A stretch of DNA of 64,000 nucleotides from SIG299 sp964632165 (GTDB taxonomy: Bacteria > Bacillota > Clostridia > Lachnospirales > Lachnospiraceae), in the NCBI GenBank assembly GCA_964632165.1, contig CAZWCZ010000002.1, positions 47,186 through 111,185 of the forward strand, written 5' to 3'. The position numbers were made by a program, and so were the translations under genes. The notes under the pieces are model-generated. The model did no database searches and was not told where the DNA came from. It worked only from the letters and a program-made list of their open reading frames with translations. This document shows, one piece after another, positions 54,144 through 62,576 of this stretch; position 1 is the stretch's first letter, and every line of letters starts with the position of its first letter.

Positions 54144-54731
54144 CTATATGAGTTCTTCTATATCCGAGACTACTTCCGCACAACACTGCTCCAGGTCTTT
54201 ATTATAATATCGTTTTTGAATTCCCAGTCGGTCAAGTTCCGTCTCCGCAAAATCTTCTTCATCTGCCAAAAATCTCCGGCATACCTCACGGTAATTCGGA
54301 TTTTTCTGTTTTTCCTCCCGATTGATATAACGGATCAGACGATCTCTTGCATCCGCTTCGATATAAAACGGTATTACATTCTCCTCTTCATAATAAGCCC
54401 GGATCTTTTCATAGCCGGCAAGGGTCGTGATCAGAAGATAATTTCCGGAATCCAGATCGATCTGTCCGTCATTTACCGTAAAATAGTACCACGGACCATG
54501 AACCGTATGATACAGCCGTTCTTCAATGATCTTTCCTTCTCTGCGCAGCTGTTCCAACCTTTCCTCTGTCACAAAAAAGTATTCCTCTCCGTCTTTCTCT
54601 CCGGGACGCATTGGTCGTGTCGTATAGCTGACCACTGTTTTCAAAGGCGTGTGAACATCTTCCGTTACTCTCCGGAACACAGTATCCTTTCCTGATGACG
54701 TTTTTCCCATGATGATAAATATCTTTCCCAT
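54144..54731 (-). CDS. gmk: Guanylate kinase-family protein
   Basis: This 195-residue enzyme phosphorylates GMP to GDP. P-loop GKTSSGKDT is present at residues 9-17 (with Thr-Ser rather than the common Pro-Ser). SYTTRPMRPGEKDGEEYFFV is the GMP-binding stretch. At 195 residues it is somewhat shorter than classical Gmk (about 205), and a second copy near rpoZ is usual in this group; it may therefore be the paralogue typical of Clostridia next to holB. It is the first gene of the operon with promoter 54767-54795. Confidence 0.85.
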   Translation of the reverse strand: MGKIFIIMGKTSSGKDTVFRRVTEDVHTPLKTVVSYTTRPMRPGEKDGEEYFFVTEERLEQLRREGKIIEERLYHTVHGPWYYFTVNDGQIDLDSGNYLLITTLAGYEKIRAYYEEENVIPFYIEADARDRLIRYINREEKQKNPNYREVCRRFLADEEDFAETELDRLGIQKRYYNKDLEQCCAEVVSDIEELI

Positions 54732-54766
54732 TTCGTATTCTCCGTTTCACACCCATAATTAATCAA

Positions 54767-54795
54767 AGTATACCATAAAGTCGCTTTCTTGTCAT
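54767..54795 (-). promoter_or_regulatory. Promoter of the gmk-holB-ricT-trmN6-rsmI operon
   Basis: On the minus strand ATGACA (54790-54795) and TATACT (54767-54772) are spaced by 17 bases, close to consensus, about 36 bases before ATG 54731. Confidence 0.8.
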
Positions 54796-54860
54796 TGAAA
54801 TCTTTTATTGTATCCTATTTTAAAACTTTTCAAAAAAAATAAAAAATTTCAAAAAAACTA

Positions 54861-54889
54861 TTGACATATGTTTTTTTTTCATGTATAGT
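54861..54889 (+). promoter_or_regulatory. Promoter of tRNA-Lys
   Basis: A consensus TTGACA (54861-54866) and TATAGT (54884-54889) are spaced by 17 bases; the start of transcription should be near 54896. Confidence 0.88.
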
Positions 54890-54897
54890 ACTATTTG

Positions 54898-54932
54898 CGC
54901 TTAAGCGATTGCTGACGAGCAGTACTTAAGCG
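54898..54932 (+). other. Leader hairpin ahead of tRNA-Lys
   Basis: CGCTTAAG (54898-54905) pairs with CTTAAGCG (54925-54932), enclosing a second small stem (TGCT/AGCA). It begins at the predicted transcript start and ends 13 bases ahead of the tRNA, so it belongs to the 5' leader removed by RNase P. Confidence 0.65.
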
Positions 54933-54945
54933 TTCACATAAATCT

Positions 54946-55018
54946 GCGCGATTAGCTCAGTTGGTAGAGCACCTGACTCTTAATCAGGGTGTCCAGGGTT
55001 CGAGCCCCTGATCGCGCA
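54946..55018 (+). tRNA. tRNA-Lys (anticodon CTT)
   Basis: A complete cloverleaf of 73 bases: acceptor GCGCGAT/ATCGCGC, D arm GCTCAGTTGGTAGAGC, anticodon stem CCTGA/TCAGG with loop CTCTTAA (anticodon CTT), T arm CAGGGTTCGAGCCCCTG and discriminator A. CCA is not encoded. Confidence 0.97.
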
Positions 55019-55028
55019 TTACAGATTA

Positions 55029-55071
55029 AAAACTGCCACTTAGCGGATCTCATTCGCCGGTGGCAGTTTTT
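55029..55071. terminator. Terminator of tRNA-Lys, also ending the pyr operon
   Basis: AAAACTGCCAC (55029-55039) pairs with GTGGCAGTTTT (55060-55070), with an inner GCG/CGC pairing, followed by T-rich DNA. On the minus strand it also yields a U run just after the pyrB stop at 55075. Confidence 0.9.
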
Positions 55072-55074
55072 GTT

Positions 55075-56157
55075 TTATCTTTCCGTTTCTTTTTTCCCGG
55101 TTACTTCTTTTTCACAGTAAATACAACGATATGACTTTTCTGACCGGGTTGCCTTCTGCACAAGTTCCTGCTCACAGGACGTAATGCATTTCGGATTTGT
55201 ACAGGTAAATCCCTGATACCATTTTACTTCTTCTTCCTTTTCTTCCTTCTCGCCTAACAGTTTCAGGATCAATGCCATACGCATGTATTTCCCGTTTCGT
55301 ACCTGTTTAAAATAACAGGCACGTGGATCCTCATCCACTGCAACACTTATCTCGTTCACTCGCGGCAGCGGGTGAAGGACAGAAAGTTCTGTTTTTGCCC
55401 CCGTGAGCTTTTCCGGTGTCAGGATATAGCTGTCTTTCAGCCGCTCATATTCTGCTGCGTCCGAAAAACGCTCTCTCTGGATCCGGGTCATATACAAAAT
55501 ATCCAGATCTCCGATAACAGCTTCCAGGTCTGCCGTCTGTTCATAAGCAAGTCCCTTCTTTTCCAGCACTTCTTCCGTAACGTAATCCGGCATTTTCAGT
55601 TCTTCCGGCGAAATGAAAACAAAACGTATCTCTTCATACCGGCTCAATGCCGCGACCAGGGAATGCACGGTCCTTCCATACTTCAAATCCCCACAGAAAC
55701 CGACCGTCAGATGGTGCAGACGCCCTTTTTCCTTACGGATGGTCAAAAGGTCTGCCAGGGTCTGCGTCGGATGGCAGTGTCCTCCGTCTCCGGCATTGAT
55801 GACCGGAACGGATGCATTGTGTGCCGCAACATAAGCAGCTCCTTCCATCGGATGACGCATGGCAATGATATCCGCATAACAGCTGACCGTCTTCGCCGTA
55901 TCTGCCACACTTTCCCCCTTCGCCGCCGAAGAACTTTGTGCTGCAGAAAACCCGAGCACATTGCCGCCAAGCTCATACATAGCTGCCTCAAAGCTCAGAC
56001 GGGTTCTGGTCGAAGGCTCAAAAAACAAAGTAGCAAGTTTTTTCCCGCTGCACGCATGAGCATATTTCTCCGGATGTTCCATTATGTCCATAGCGTTTTT
56101 GATCAGTTCGTCAATCTCCTCCACCGATAAATCCGGAATATCAATAATACTTCTCAT
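55075..56157 (-). CDS. pyrB: Aspartate carbamoyltransferase with fused PyrI-type zinc module
   Basis: This enzyme joins carbamoyl phosphate and aspartate in the second step of pyrimidine synthesis. The catalytic part (residues 1-305) has STRTRLSFEAAM, HCHPTQTLADLL and MTRIQRERF. The last 50 residues carry C319-x4-C324-x20-C345-x2-C348 in CTNPKCITSC and RCIYCEKEV, the same arrangement as the zinc domain of the regulatory chain PyrI. The PyrI nucleotide-binding domain is absent and no pyrI follows. At 360 residues it is about 50 longer than usual catalytic chains. It is the last gene of the operon. Confidence 0.95.
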   Translation of the reverse strand: MRSIIDIPDLSVEEIDELIKNAMDIMEHPEKYAHACSGKKLATLFFEPSTRTRLSFEAAMYELGGNVLGFSAAQSSSAAKGESVADTAKTVSCYADIIAMRHPMEGAAYVAAHNASVPVINAGDGGHCHPTQTLADLLTIRKEKGRLHHLTVGFCGDLKYGRTVHSLVAALSRYEEIRFVFISPEELKMPDYVTEEVLEKKGLAYEQTADLEAVIGDLDILYMTRIQRERFSDAAEYERLKDSYILTPEKLTGAKTELSVLHPLPRVNEISVAVDEDPRACYFKQVRNGKYMRMALILKLLGEKEEKEEEVKWYQGFTCTNPKCITSCEQELVQKATRSEKSYRCIYCEKEVTGKKETER

Positions 56158-56169
56158 TGTTGCCCCTTT

Positions 56170-56829
56170 CTATCGTTCCTTTGCCCCATTGACCTTGAGA
56201 TATTCCTTAATACGTTCTATGTTTTCCTTATTTGCCGGATCTTCTTCCAGATATTCTATGATATCATAAACGTCTACAACAGAATATACCGGGAATCCAA
56301 ACTCCTCGCCGACTTCTGTCATGGCTGACTTTTCCGTCAGCCCTTTTTCCTTACGGTCTACCATGACAAATACCGCAGAAACCTTTACCCCTTCCAATTT
56401 CGACAAAACCGCCATGCTTTCGCGGATCGCCGTTCCTGCTGTGATAACATCTTCAACGATCACTACTTCTTCACCGTTCTGCGGCTTGTATCCTACAAAA
56501 ACACCACCTTCGCCATGATCCTTTTCTTCCTTGCGGTTAAAAAAGAACGGAACATCCAGACCGTTGCCGGCAAGTGCACAGGCCACGGATACCGCGATTG
56601 GGATTCCTTTATATGCCGGTCCGTATAAGACACAACGTTTCTTTCCTATCTTTTCAAAATATGCAGTCGCATAAAAAGATCCGAGCTTTGCGATCTGTTC
56701 TCCCGTCTTTATCTCGCCTGCGTTAATAAAATACGGAATCTTTCTTCCGCTCTTTGCCGTAAAGTCGCCAAACTTTAATACTCCTGCACTCTCTAAAAAC
56801 CGTATAAACTCTCTCTTATATCTTTCCAT
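56170..56829 (-). CDS. pyrE: Orotate phosphoribosyltransferase
   Basis: I start at ATG 56829 (MERYKREFIRFLESA), with AAGGAG nine bases upstream; the longer frame to 56889 would overlap pyrF. The 219-residue enzyme attaches ribose phosphate from PRPP to orotate. FTAKSGRKIPYF at the front and VVIVEDVITAGTAI, the PRPP-binding loop, are diagnostic. It lies 12 bases ahead of pyrB. Confidence 0.95.
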   Translation of the reverse strand: MERYKREFIRFLESAGVLKFGDFTAKSGRKIPYFINAGEIKTGEQIAKLGSFYATAYFEKIGKKRCVLYGPAYKGIPIAVSVACALAGNGLDVPFFFNRKEEKDHGEGGVFVGYKPQNGEEVVIVEDVITAGTAIRESMAVLSKLEGVKVSAVFVMVDRKEKGLTEKSAMTEVGEEFGFPVYSVVDVYDIIEYLEEDPANKENIERIKEYLKVNGAKER

Positions 56830-56878
56830 CCTGACACTCTCCTTTTTCTTTGATTTCTGTCTTTTATCTTCCAACAGA

Positions 56879-57577
56879 TTATCCGACAAATTCTCTTATA
56901 CAGCGTTCATAAGCAGCTACCGGATCTGCCGCTGCGGTAATCGGTCTTCCGACTACGATATAATCCGAACCGATCTTTCGTGCCTCCTCCGGTGTCATAA
57001 CCCGTTTCTGGTCACCCAGATCACCATCTGCAAAACGTACTCCCGGTGTTACGGTAAGGAATCCGCTGCCGCAGCGCTCATGTACCTTTCCTGCTTCCAG
57101 AGGCGAACATACCACACCATCCAGTCCTGCTTTCTTTGCATTTTCCGCATAATGCATGACTACGGTATCGATCGGTTCTCTTATCCACAGATCCTGTTCC
57201 ATGCTTTCCTGGCTGGTCGAAGTCAGCTGTGTTACTGCGATCAGCAGCGGGCGGGTTCCGTCTTCCCTTGTCAGCCCTTCCAGTGCCGCCTGCATCATTG
57301 CAGTCGTGCCTCCTGCATGCAGATTGCAGATATTAACATCCAGAGCAGAAAGTACTGCCATTGCCTTTTTTACCGTATTTGGGATATCATGCAGTTTTAG
57401 ATCCAGGAATATCTTATGTCCCCTCGCCTTGATCTCCTTCACGATGGACGGCCCTTCTGCATAAAACAGCTCCATGCCTATCTTTACAAACGGTTTCTTT
57501 TCTTGAAACAGATCCAAAAATTCCAATGTTTTTTCTTTGCTTGCAAAATCACAAGCGATAATAACATCTCTACCCAC
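56879..57577 (-). CDS. pyrF: Orotidine 5'-phosphate decarboxylase
   Basis: This 232-residue enzyme makes UMP from OMP. The motif FLDLKLHDIPNTV contains the catalytic Lys-Asp pair, with IIACDFASKEKTLEF at the start and VTPGVRFADGDLGDQKR as phosphate-binding loop. Its start overlaps the pyrD stop by 8 bases, indicating coupled translation. Confidence 0.96.
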   Translation of the reverse strand: MGRDVIIACDFASKEKTLEFLDLFQEKKPFVKIGMELFYAEGPSIVKEIKARGHKIFLDLKLHDIPNTVKKAMAVLSALDVNICNLHAGGTTAMMQAALEGLTREDGTRPLLIAVTQLTSTSQESMEQDLWIREPIDTVVMHYAENAKKAGLDGVVCSPLEAGKVHERCGSGFLTVTPGVRFADGDLGDQKRVMTPEEARKIGSDYIVVGRPITAAADPVAAYERCIREFVG

Positions 57578-58487
57578 GATTTACTCCTCCTATGATCTCT
57601 GACAATGCAGAAATGTGATATTTGTCCATTACCTCCGGAAGTTTTTCAATAATGTCCCGGCAGACATACGGATTTACAAGATTTGCCGCTCCGACCTCAA
57701 CTGCAGTTGCCCCGGCGAGCATCATTTCAATTACATCCTCCGCAGAAGAAACTCCTCCCATCCCGATCACCGGAACCGATACGGCATTTGCCACCTGATA
57801 TACCATGCGTACTGCCACCGGAAAAATGGCCGGTCCTGAAAATCCGCCCATTTTGTTTGCAATGACCGGACGCTTTGTCTTTAGATCGATACGCATTCCA
57901 AGCATGGTATTGATCAGACTGATCCCGTCTGCGCCGGCATCTTCACATGCCTTTGCAATACTTACAATATCGGTAACATTCGGAGACAGTTTGACAATGA
58001 CCGGCTTTTTCGTAACCTTTTTCACTGCCGTCACAACTTCTGCTGCCGCCTGCGGATTCGTACCAAAACTCATTCCGCCGCCATGTACATTCGGACAGCT
58101 TACATTGACCTCCAGCCAGCCAACCTGCTCCTCCCGATCAAGCTTTTCACAGGTATATGCATATTCCTCTACAGAAAAACCACTGACATTCGCCATAACT
58201 TTTTTATGGAAACACTTTTTCAGCTTCGGCAGTTCTTCTGAGATCACCTTTTCCACTCCCGGATTCTGCAGACCGACTGCATTGATCATCCCGGAGGTGC
58301 ATTCGGCGATCCGCGGCGTCGGATTTCCGAAACGCGGTTCTTTTGTCGTTCCTTTAAAAGAAAAAGTACCCAGGCAGTCAATATCGTAAAGCTCTGCAAA
58401 TTCATACCCGAAACCAAACGTCCCGGATGCCGGGATGATCGGATTATCCAAGGTGATCCCGCATAATTCTACACTTAATCTTCCCAT
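57570..58487 (-). CDS. pyrD: Dihydroorotate dehydrogenase, type 1B catalytic subunit
   Basis: This 305-residue FMN enzyme oxidises dihydroorotate. ASGTFGFGYEFAELY, WLEVNVSCPNVHGGG (with active-site Cys) and MGGVSSAEDVIEMMLAGA mark the 1B class, which passes electrons to PyrK. The start overlaps the pyrK gene by 13 bases, consistent with a heterotetramer. Confidence 0.96.
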   Translation of the reverse strand: MGRLSVELCGITLDNPIIPASGTFGFGYEFAELYDIDCLGTFSFKGTTKEPRFGNPTPRIAECTSGMINAVGLQNPGVEKVISEELPKLKKCFHKKVMANVSGFSVEEYAYTCEKLDREEQVGWLEVNVSCPNVHGGGMSFGTNPQAAAEVVTAVKKVTKKPVIVKLSPNVTDIVSIAKACEDAGADGISLINTMLGMRIDLKTKRPVIANKMGGFSGPAIFPVAVRMVYQVANAVSVPVIGMGGVSSAEDVIEMMLAGATAVEVGAANLVNPYVCRDIIEKLPEVMDKYHISALSEIIGGVNRG

Positions 58488-59209
58488 AGCAGTTCCTCCT
58501 TTTTCATTACCGGTCCTTCTTTACAGATTCGTTTATATCCGGTGATCGTTTTGCAGGAGCATCCCATGCAGGCACCAAAACCGCAGCCCATACGTTCTTC
58601 AAAACTAAGCTGTCCTTCCGTTTTCGCAGTCCGGTACACCGCCTTTAGCATCGGTTCCGGTCCGCACGTGTAAAAGTAAGAATACTTTTCCGGATACGCA
58701 TCCGTTACAAACCCTTTTGTTCCATAGCTTCCGTCTGCCGTTGTTACAATTACCGTACAACCGAGTGCACGGAATTCTTCTTCATAAAAGACTTCTCTTT
58801 CCGTTCCAAAACCAAGCACTGCCGTTACTTCTTTGCCCTTCTCTCTAAGCTCCTTTGCCAGAAGATACAGCGGAGGTACCCCGACTCCGCCGCCAAGCAG
58901 CAGCGGATGTTCTCCGGAAACAGACAGATCATATCCGTTTCCGAGTCCGGTCAGTATGTCCAGCCGTTCTCCCGGATGCATCTGTGCCATCTGTTCTGTT
59001 CCTTTTCCGACCGTTTTATAAATGATCGTTACAGAATCTTCCGTCTTATCACATACCGAGATCGGCCGCCGCAGGTAGTTCCCGTCCAAACGGATGTTAA
59101 TAAACTGGCCGCATGCCGTAATGGCACTGACATCCCCTGCAAGGCGCATACGATATACGTTTTCGGTAAGCTTCGTCTGTTCCAGTATGGTAAACCAACC
59201 TTGTTTCAT
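58475..59209 (-). CDS. pyrK: Dihydroorotate dehydrogenase electron-transfer subunit
   Basis: I choose ATG 59209 (MKQGWFTILEQTKLTEN), six bases after GGAG. The 244-residue protein has a FAD-binding barrel (RRPISVCD), an NAD domain (LLGGGVGVPPLYLLA) and a 2Fe-2S site near the end with GCGFGACMGCSCKT and a later Cys in RICKEGPV. It transfers electrons from PyrD to NAD+. It follows carB after 147 bases that contain a hairpin. Confidence 0.95.
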   Translation of the reverse strand: MKQGWFTILEQTKLTENVYRMRLAGDVSAITACGQFINIRLDGNYLRRPISVCDKTEDSVTIIYKTVGKGTEQMAQMHPGERLDILTGLGNGYDLSVSGEHPLLLGGGVGVPPLYLLAKELREKGKEVTAVLGFGTEREVFYEEEFRALGCTVIVTTADGSYGTKGFVTDAYPEKYSYFYTCGPEPMLKAVYRTAKTEGQLSFEERMGCGFGACMGCSCKTITGYKRICKEGPVMKKEELLWED

Positions 59210-59257
59210 TTTAATCTCCATTCCGAGAACGTTCTTTTCTGTTCAGAAATCGTGCGT

Positions 59258-59281
59258 CAGAAACTGCGGATACAGTTTCTG
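59258..59281. other. Hairpin in the carB-pyrK spacer
   Basis: A perfect 9-bp inverted repeat (CAGAAACTG at 59258-59266 and CAGTTTCTG at 59273-59281) with a 6-base loop. No U run follows, so it may adjust message stability between carB and pyrK. Confidence 0.6.
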
Positions 59282-59356
59282 TTGCCGCATCAGGGCTGAT
59301 CTGTGACGTTCTCCGCACAACTGTCCCTGTCCCTGTTTTGCGTGGATCCCTGCTTC

Positions 59357-62300
59357 TTATGCATCGATCGTAGATATCGTCAATGTCGTTTCCTCCAATA
59401 CATCCAGAAGAACCCGCACCGTATCCAGCGAAGTAAATATCGTTACGTTATTTTCCGTTGCCATGCGCCGGATCAGCAGTCCGTCACTTTCCTGTTCCTT
59501 AGACGCTCCGATGTCACGCGTGTTGATCACATATGCGATATGTCCCTGGCGGATCGCTTCCGGAATATCACTGCTTCCATTGCTGATCTTATCCAGGATA
59601 TGTGTACGTATCCCGTTCTGTTTCAAAAATACTGCCGTACCTTCTGTTGCAAGGATATTAAATCCAAGATTATAGAAACGACGCATCAGCGGCAGCATTT
59701 CATCCTTATCCTTATCCGCTACCGTTGCAAAAACAGAACCGTAATTCTGCAAATGTGTTCCGGCAGCCTGCAGTGCCTTATATAAAGCACGGTTCAGCTT
59801 GTCATCATATCCTATCGCTTCCCCGGTTGATTTCATTTCCGGAGAAAGATAGGCATCCAGTCCCTTGATCTTATTGAAAGAGAATACCGGAACCTTTACA
59901 TAAAAGCGCTTCTTCTCCTCCGGATAGATATCAAAAATTCCCTGCTCCTTGAGCGATTTTCCAAGAATCACTTCCGTTGCAATGTCTGCCAGGCTGTAAC
60001 CGGTCGCCTTTGAGAGGAACGGCACGGTACGGGAAGATCTTGGATTTACCTCTATGATGTAAACATCTTCTTTTTCATCTACAATGAACTGAATGTTATA
60101 AAGTCCGATGATCCCGATCCCAAGTCCCAGTTTCTTTGCGTACTGCAAAATAATTCCTTTTACTTTATTGGAGATGCTGAATGTCGGATAAACACTGATG
60201 GAGTCTCCGGAGTGGATTCCGGTACGCTCTACCAGTTCCATGATCCCCGGAACAAATACATCCCTTCCGTCACAGATCGCATCCACTTCCACTTCTTTTC
60301 CAAGAATATACTTATCCACGAGTACCGGTTTGTCTGCATCGATCTCTACCGCTGTTTTTAAATAATGCCGCAGCTGTTCTTCGTTTGCTACGATCTGCAT
60401 GGCTCTTCCGCCTAAAACAAAGCTCGGGCGTACCAGAACCGGATAACCGATCTCTCCGGCTGCCGCAACCCCATCCTCAATCTTTGTTACTGCTTTCCCC
60501 TTTGGCTGAGGGATCTGCAGTTCTTCCAGTATCTTTTCAAAGCTGTCACGGTTTTCCGCACGTGTGATCGCTTCGCAGTCCGTTCCGATGATCTTCACTC
60601 CGCGCTTCATCAGCGGCTCTGCCAGATTGATCGCCGTCTGACCGCCCAAAGAAGCGATTACCCCTTCCGGCTGCTCAAAATCAAGGATCGCCATAACATC
60701 TTCCGGCGTCAGCGGCTCAAAATAAAGCTTGTCTGCCGTCGTATAGTCCGTTGAAACCGTTTCCGGATTATTGTTGATGATGATCGCCTCATATCCGGAA
60801 CGTCGGATTGTCTGTACGGCATGCACGGTAGAATAGTCAAATTCTACTCCCTGACCGATCCGGATCGGACCTGCCCCAAGCACTACGATCTTTTTCTTAT
60901 CAGTCAGTCTGGAAGCATTTTCTCCTGTATAAGAAGAGTAAAGATACGGAATATAAGTGCCCGTATGGAGCGTATCCACCATCTTAAATACCGGAACGAT
61001 ATGATTTTCTTTTCTCAAACGGTACAGCTTCGTTTCTTCCATCTTCCATACCGACGCGATATATTCATCGGAAAATCCCATGATTTTTGCTTTTCTCAGG
61101 ACTTCCGTGTTCCCTGCATTTTCTTTCAGTTCTTTTTCCTGCTCCACGATCCGTGCAAACGACTCTAAAAACAATGGCGTGATCTTCGTCGCCTGATGCA
61201 GGGTGTCAATATCCGTGCCGCGGCGCAGCAGTTCAAATACCGCATAAATATTATCTTCCCTGGAATCCTTCAATGTTTCAAAGATTTCTTCATCCGTCAT
61301 GGAATCAAACTTTGCCACATGGAAATAGCATACCCCCGTTTCCAGCGAGCGTACGGATTTTAAAAGACACTCTTCCAGAGAAGAACCGATCCCCATCACT
61401 TCTCCGGTTGCCTTCATCTGTGTCCCAAGTGTATTTGGGGCATCTGCAAACTTATCAAACGGAAAACGCGGAAATTTTGCCACGATATAATCTAACTTCG
61501 GCTCGATCGCTGCAGTTCCTCCGGCAACCGGTATTTCTTCCAGTGCCATACCGAGTGCGATCTTTGCCGTAACGCGTGCGATCGGATATCCGCTCGCCTT
61601 TGATGCCAATGCAGAAGAGCGGGACACTCTCGGATTTACTTCGATCAGATAATATTCACTCGTATACGGATTCAGAGCAAACTGTACGTTGCATCCTCCT
61701 TCGATCTTTAATTCACGGATGATCTTTATCGCACTGTCATTGAGCATCTTCCGGTCTTTTTCATCTAATGACAGGATCGGTGCAACTACCGCCGAGTCAC
61801 CGGTATGTACTCCGACGGGATCAATGTTTTCCATGCCGCAGATAGTGATCGCATGGTCGTTGGAATCACGCATTACCTCAAATTCAATTTCCTTATATCC
61901 TTTTACGCTCTTTTCTACCAGCACCTGATGCACCGGAGAAAGTTTGAACGCATTCATTCCGATTTCCACAAGTTCTGTTTCATCATTTGCAAACCCTCCG
62001 CCGGTACCGCCTAACGTAAATGCCGGTCGGAGTACTACCGGATATCCGATCTCTTCTGCAGCCTTCTTCGCTTCTTCGATGCTGTATGTGATCCTGGACG
62101 GGATTACCGGTTCTCCGATGGACTCGCACATTTCTTTAAATAACTCTCGATCCTCTGCACGTTCGATGCTCTCACTGGATGTTCCAAGCAGTTCTACTCC
62201 GCACTCTTTTAAAATCCCTTTTTTTTCTAACTGCATGGCAAGGTTCAGTCCGGTCTGCCCGCCGATTCCGGGAACAATGGCATCCGGTCTTTCGTAACGC

Positions 62301-62533
62301 AGTATCTTTGCTATGTATTCCAGTGTCAGCGGCTCCATATAAACCTTGTCGGCAATGGAGGTATCTGTCATGATGGTCGCCGGGTTTGAATTGCAGAGGA
62401 TTACCTTATAACCCTCTTCCTTTAATGCAAGGCATGCCTGCGTCCCGGCATAGTCAAATTCTGCTGCCTGTCCGATGATGATCGGACCGGAACCGATGAT
62501 AAGTACTTTTTTGATATCTGTTCTCTTTGCCAT
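59357..62533 (-). CDS. carB: Carbamoyl-phosphate synthase large subunit
   Basis: The start is ATG 62533 (MAKRTDIKKVLIIGSG), seven bases after GGAGG; the frame open to 62614 overlaps pyrC. At 1058 residues it is full length, with two ATP-grasp halves: GSGPIIIGQAAEFDYAG and GAGPIRIGQGVEFDYS begin the first and second, and NPRVSRSSALASKA and NPRSSRTVPFLSKA close their active sites. The C-terminal 130 residues form the allosteric domain. It needs a small glutaminase subunit (carA), which is absent from this operon within the window. Confidence 0.97.
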   Translation of the reverse strand: MAKRTDIKKVLIIGSGPIIIGQAAEFDYAGTQACLALKEEGYKVILCNSNPATIMTDTSIADKVYMEPLTLEYIAKILRYERPDAIVPGIGGQTGLNLAMQLEKKGILKECGVELLGTSSESIERAEDRELFKEMCESIGEPVIPSRITYSIEEAKKAAEEIGYPVVLRPAFTLGGTGGGFANDETELVEIGMNAFKLSPVHQVLVEKSVKGYKEIEFEVMRDSNDHAITICGMENIDPVGVHTGDSAVVAPILSLDEKDRKMLNDSAIKIIRELKIEGGCNVQFALNPYTSEYYLIEVNPRVSRSSALASKASGYPIARVTAKIALGMALEEIPVAGGTAAIEPKLDYIVAKFPRFPFDKFADAPNTLGTQMKATGEVMGIGSSLEECLLKSVRSLETGVCYFHVAKFDSMTDEEIFETLKDSREDNIYAVFELLRRGTDIDTLHQATKITPLFLESFARIVEQEKELKENAGNTEVLRKAKIMGFSDEYIASVWKMEETKLYRLRKENHIVPVFKMVDTLHTGTYIPYLYSSYTGENASRLTDKKKIVVLGAGPIRIGQGVEFDYSTVHAVQTIRRSGYEAIIINNNPETVSTDYTTADKLYFEPLTPEDVMAILDFEQPEGVIASLGGQTAINLAEPLMKRGVKIIGTDCEAITRAENRDSFEKILEELQIPQPKGKAVTKIEDGVAAAGEIGYPVLVRPSFVLGGRAMQIVANEEQLRHYLKTAVEIDADKPVLVDKYILGKEVEVDAICDGRDVFVPGIMELVERTGIHSGDSISVYPTFSISNKVKGIILQYAKKLGLGIGIIGLYNIQFIVDEKEDVYIIEVNPRSSRTVPFLSKATGYSLADIATEVILGKSLKEQGIFDIYPEEKKRFYVKVPVFSFNKIKGLDAYLSPEMKSTGEAIGYDDKLNRALYKALQAAGTHLQNYGSVFATVADKDKDEMLPLMRRFYNLGFNILATEGTAVFLKQNGIRTHILDKISNGSSDIPEAIRQGHIAYVINTRDIGASKEQESDGLLIRRMATENNVTIFTSLDTVRVLLDVLEETTLTISTIDA

Positions 62534-62576
62534 TGTCTTCCCTCCTGTTTTCTTTCCTTTTCTGTTCTTTCTCATC

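Noticed and set aside
55372..56130. Long plus-strand open frame (252 residues) across pyrB
   Set aside because: It lies antisense to a certain gene, has no ribosome site and its translation shows no domain; open only because of pyrB codon bias.
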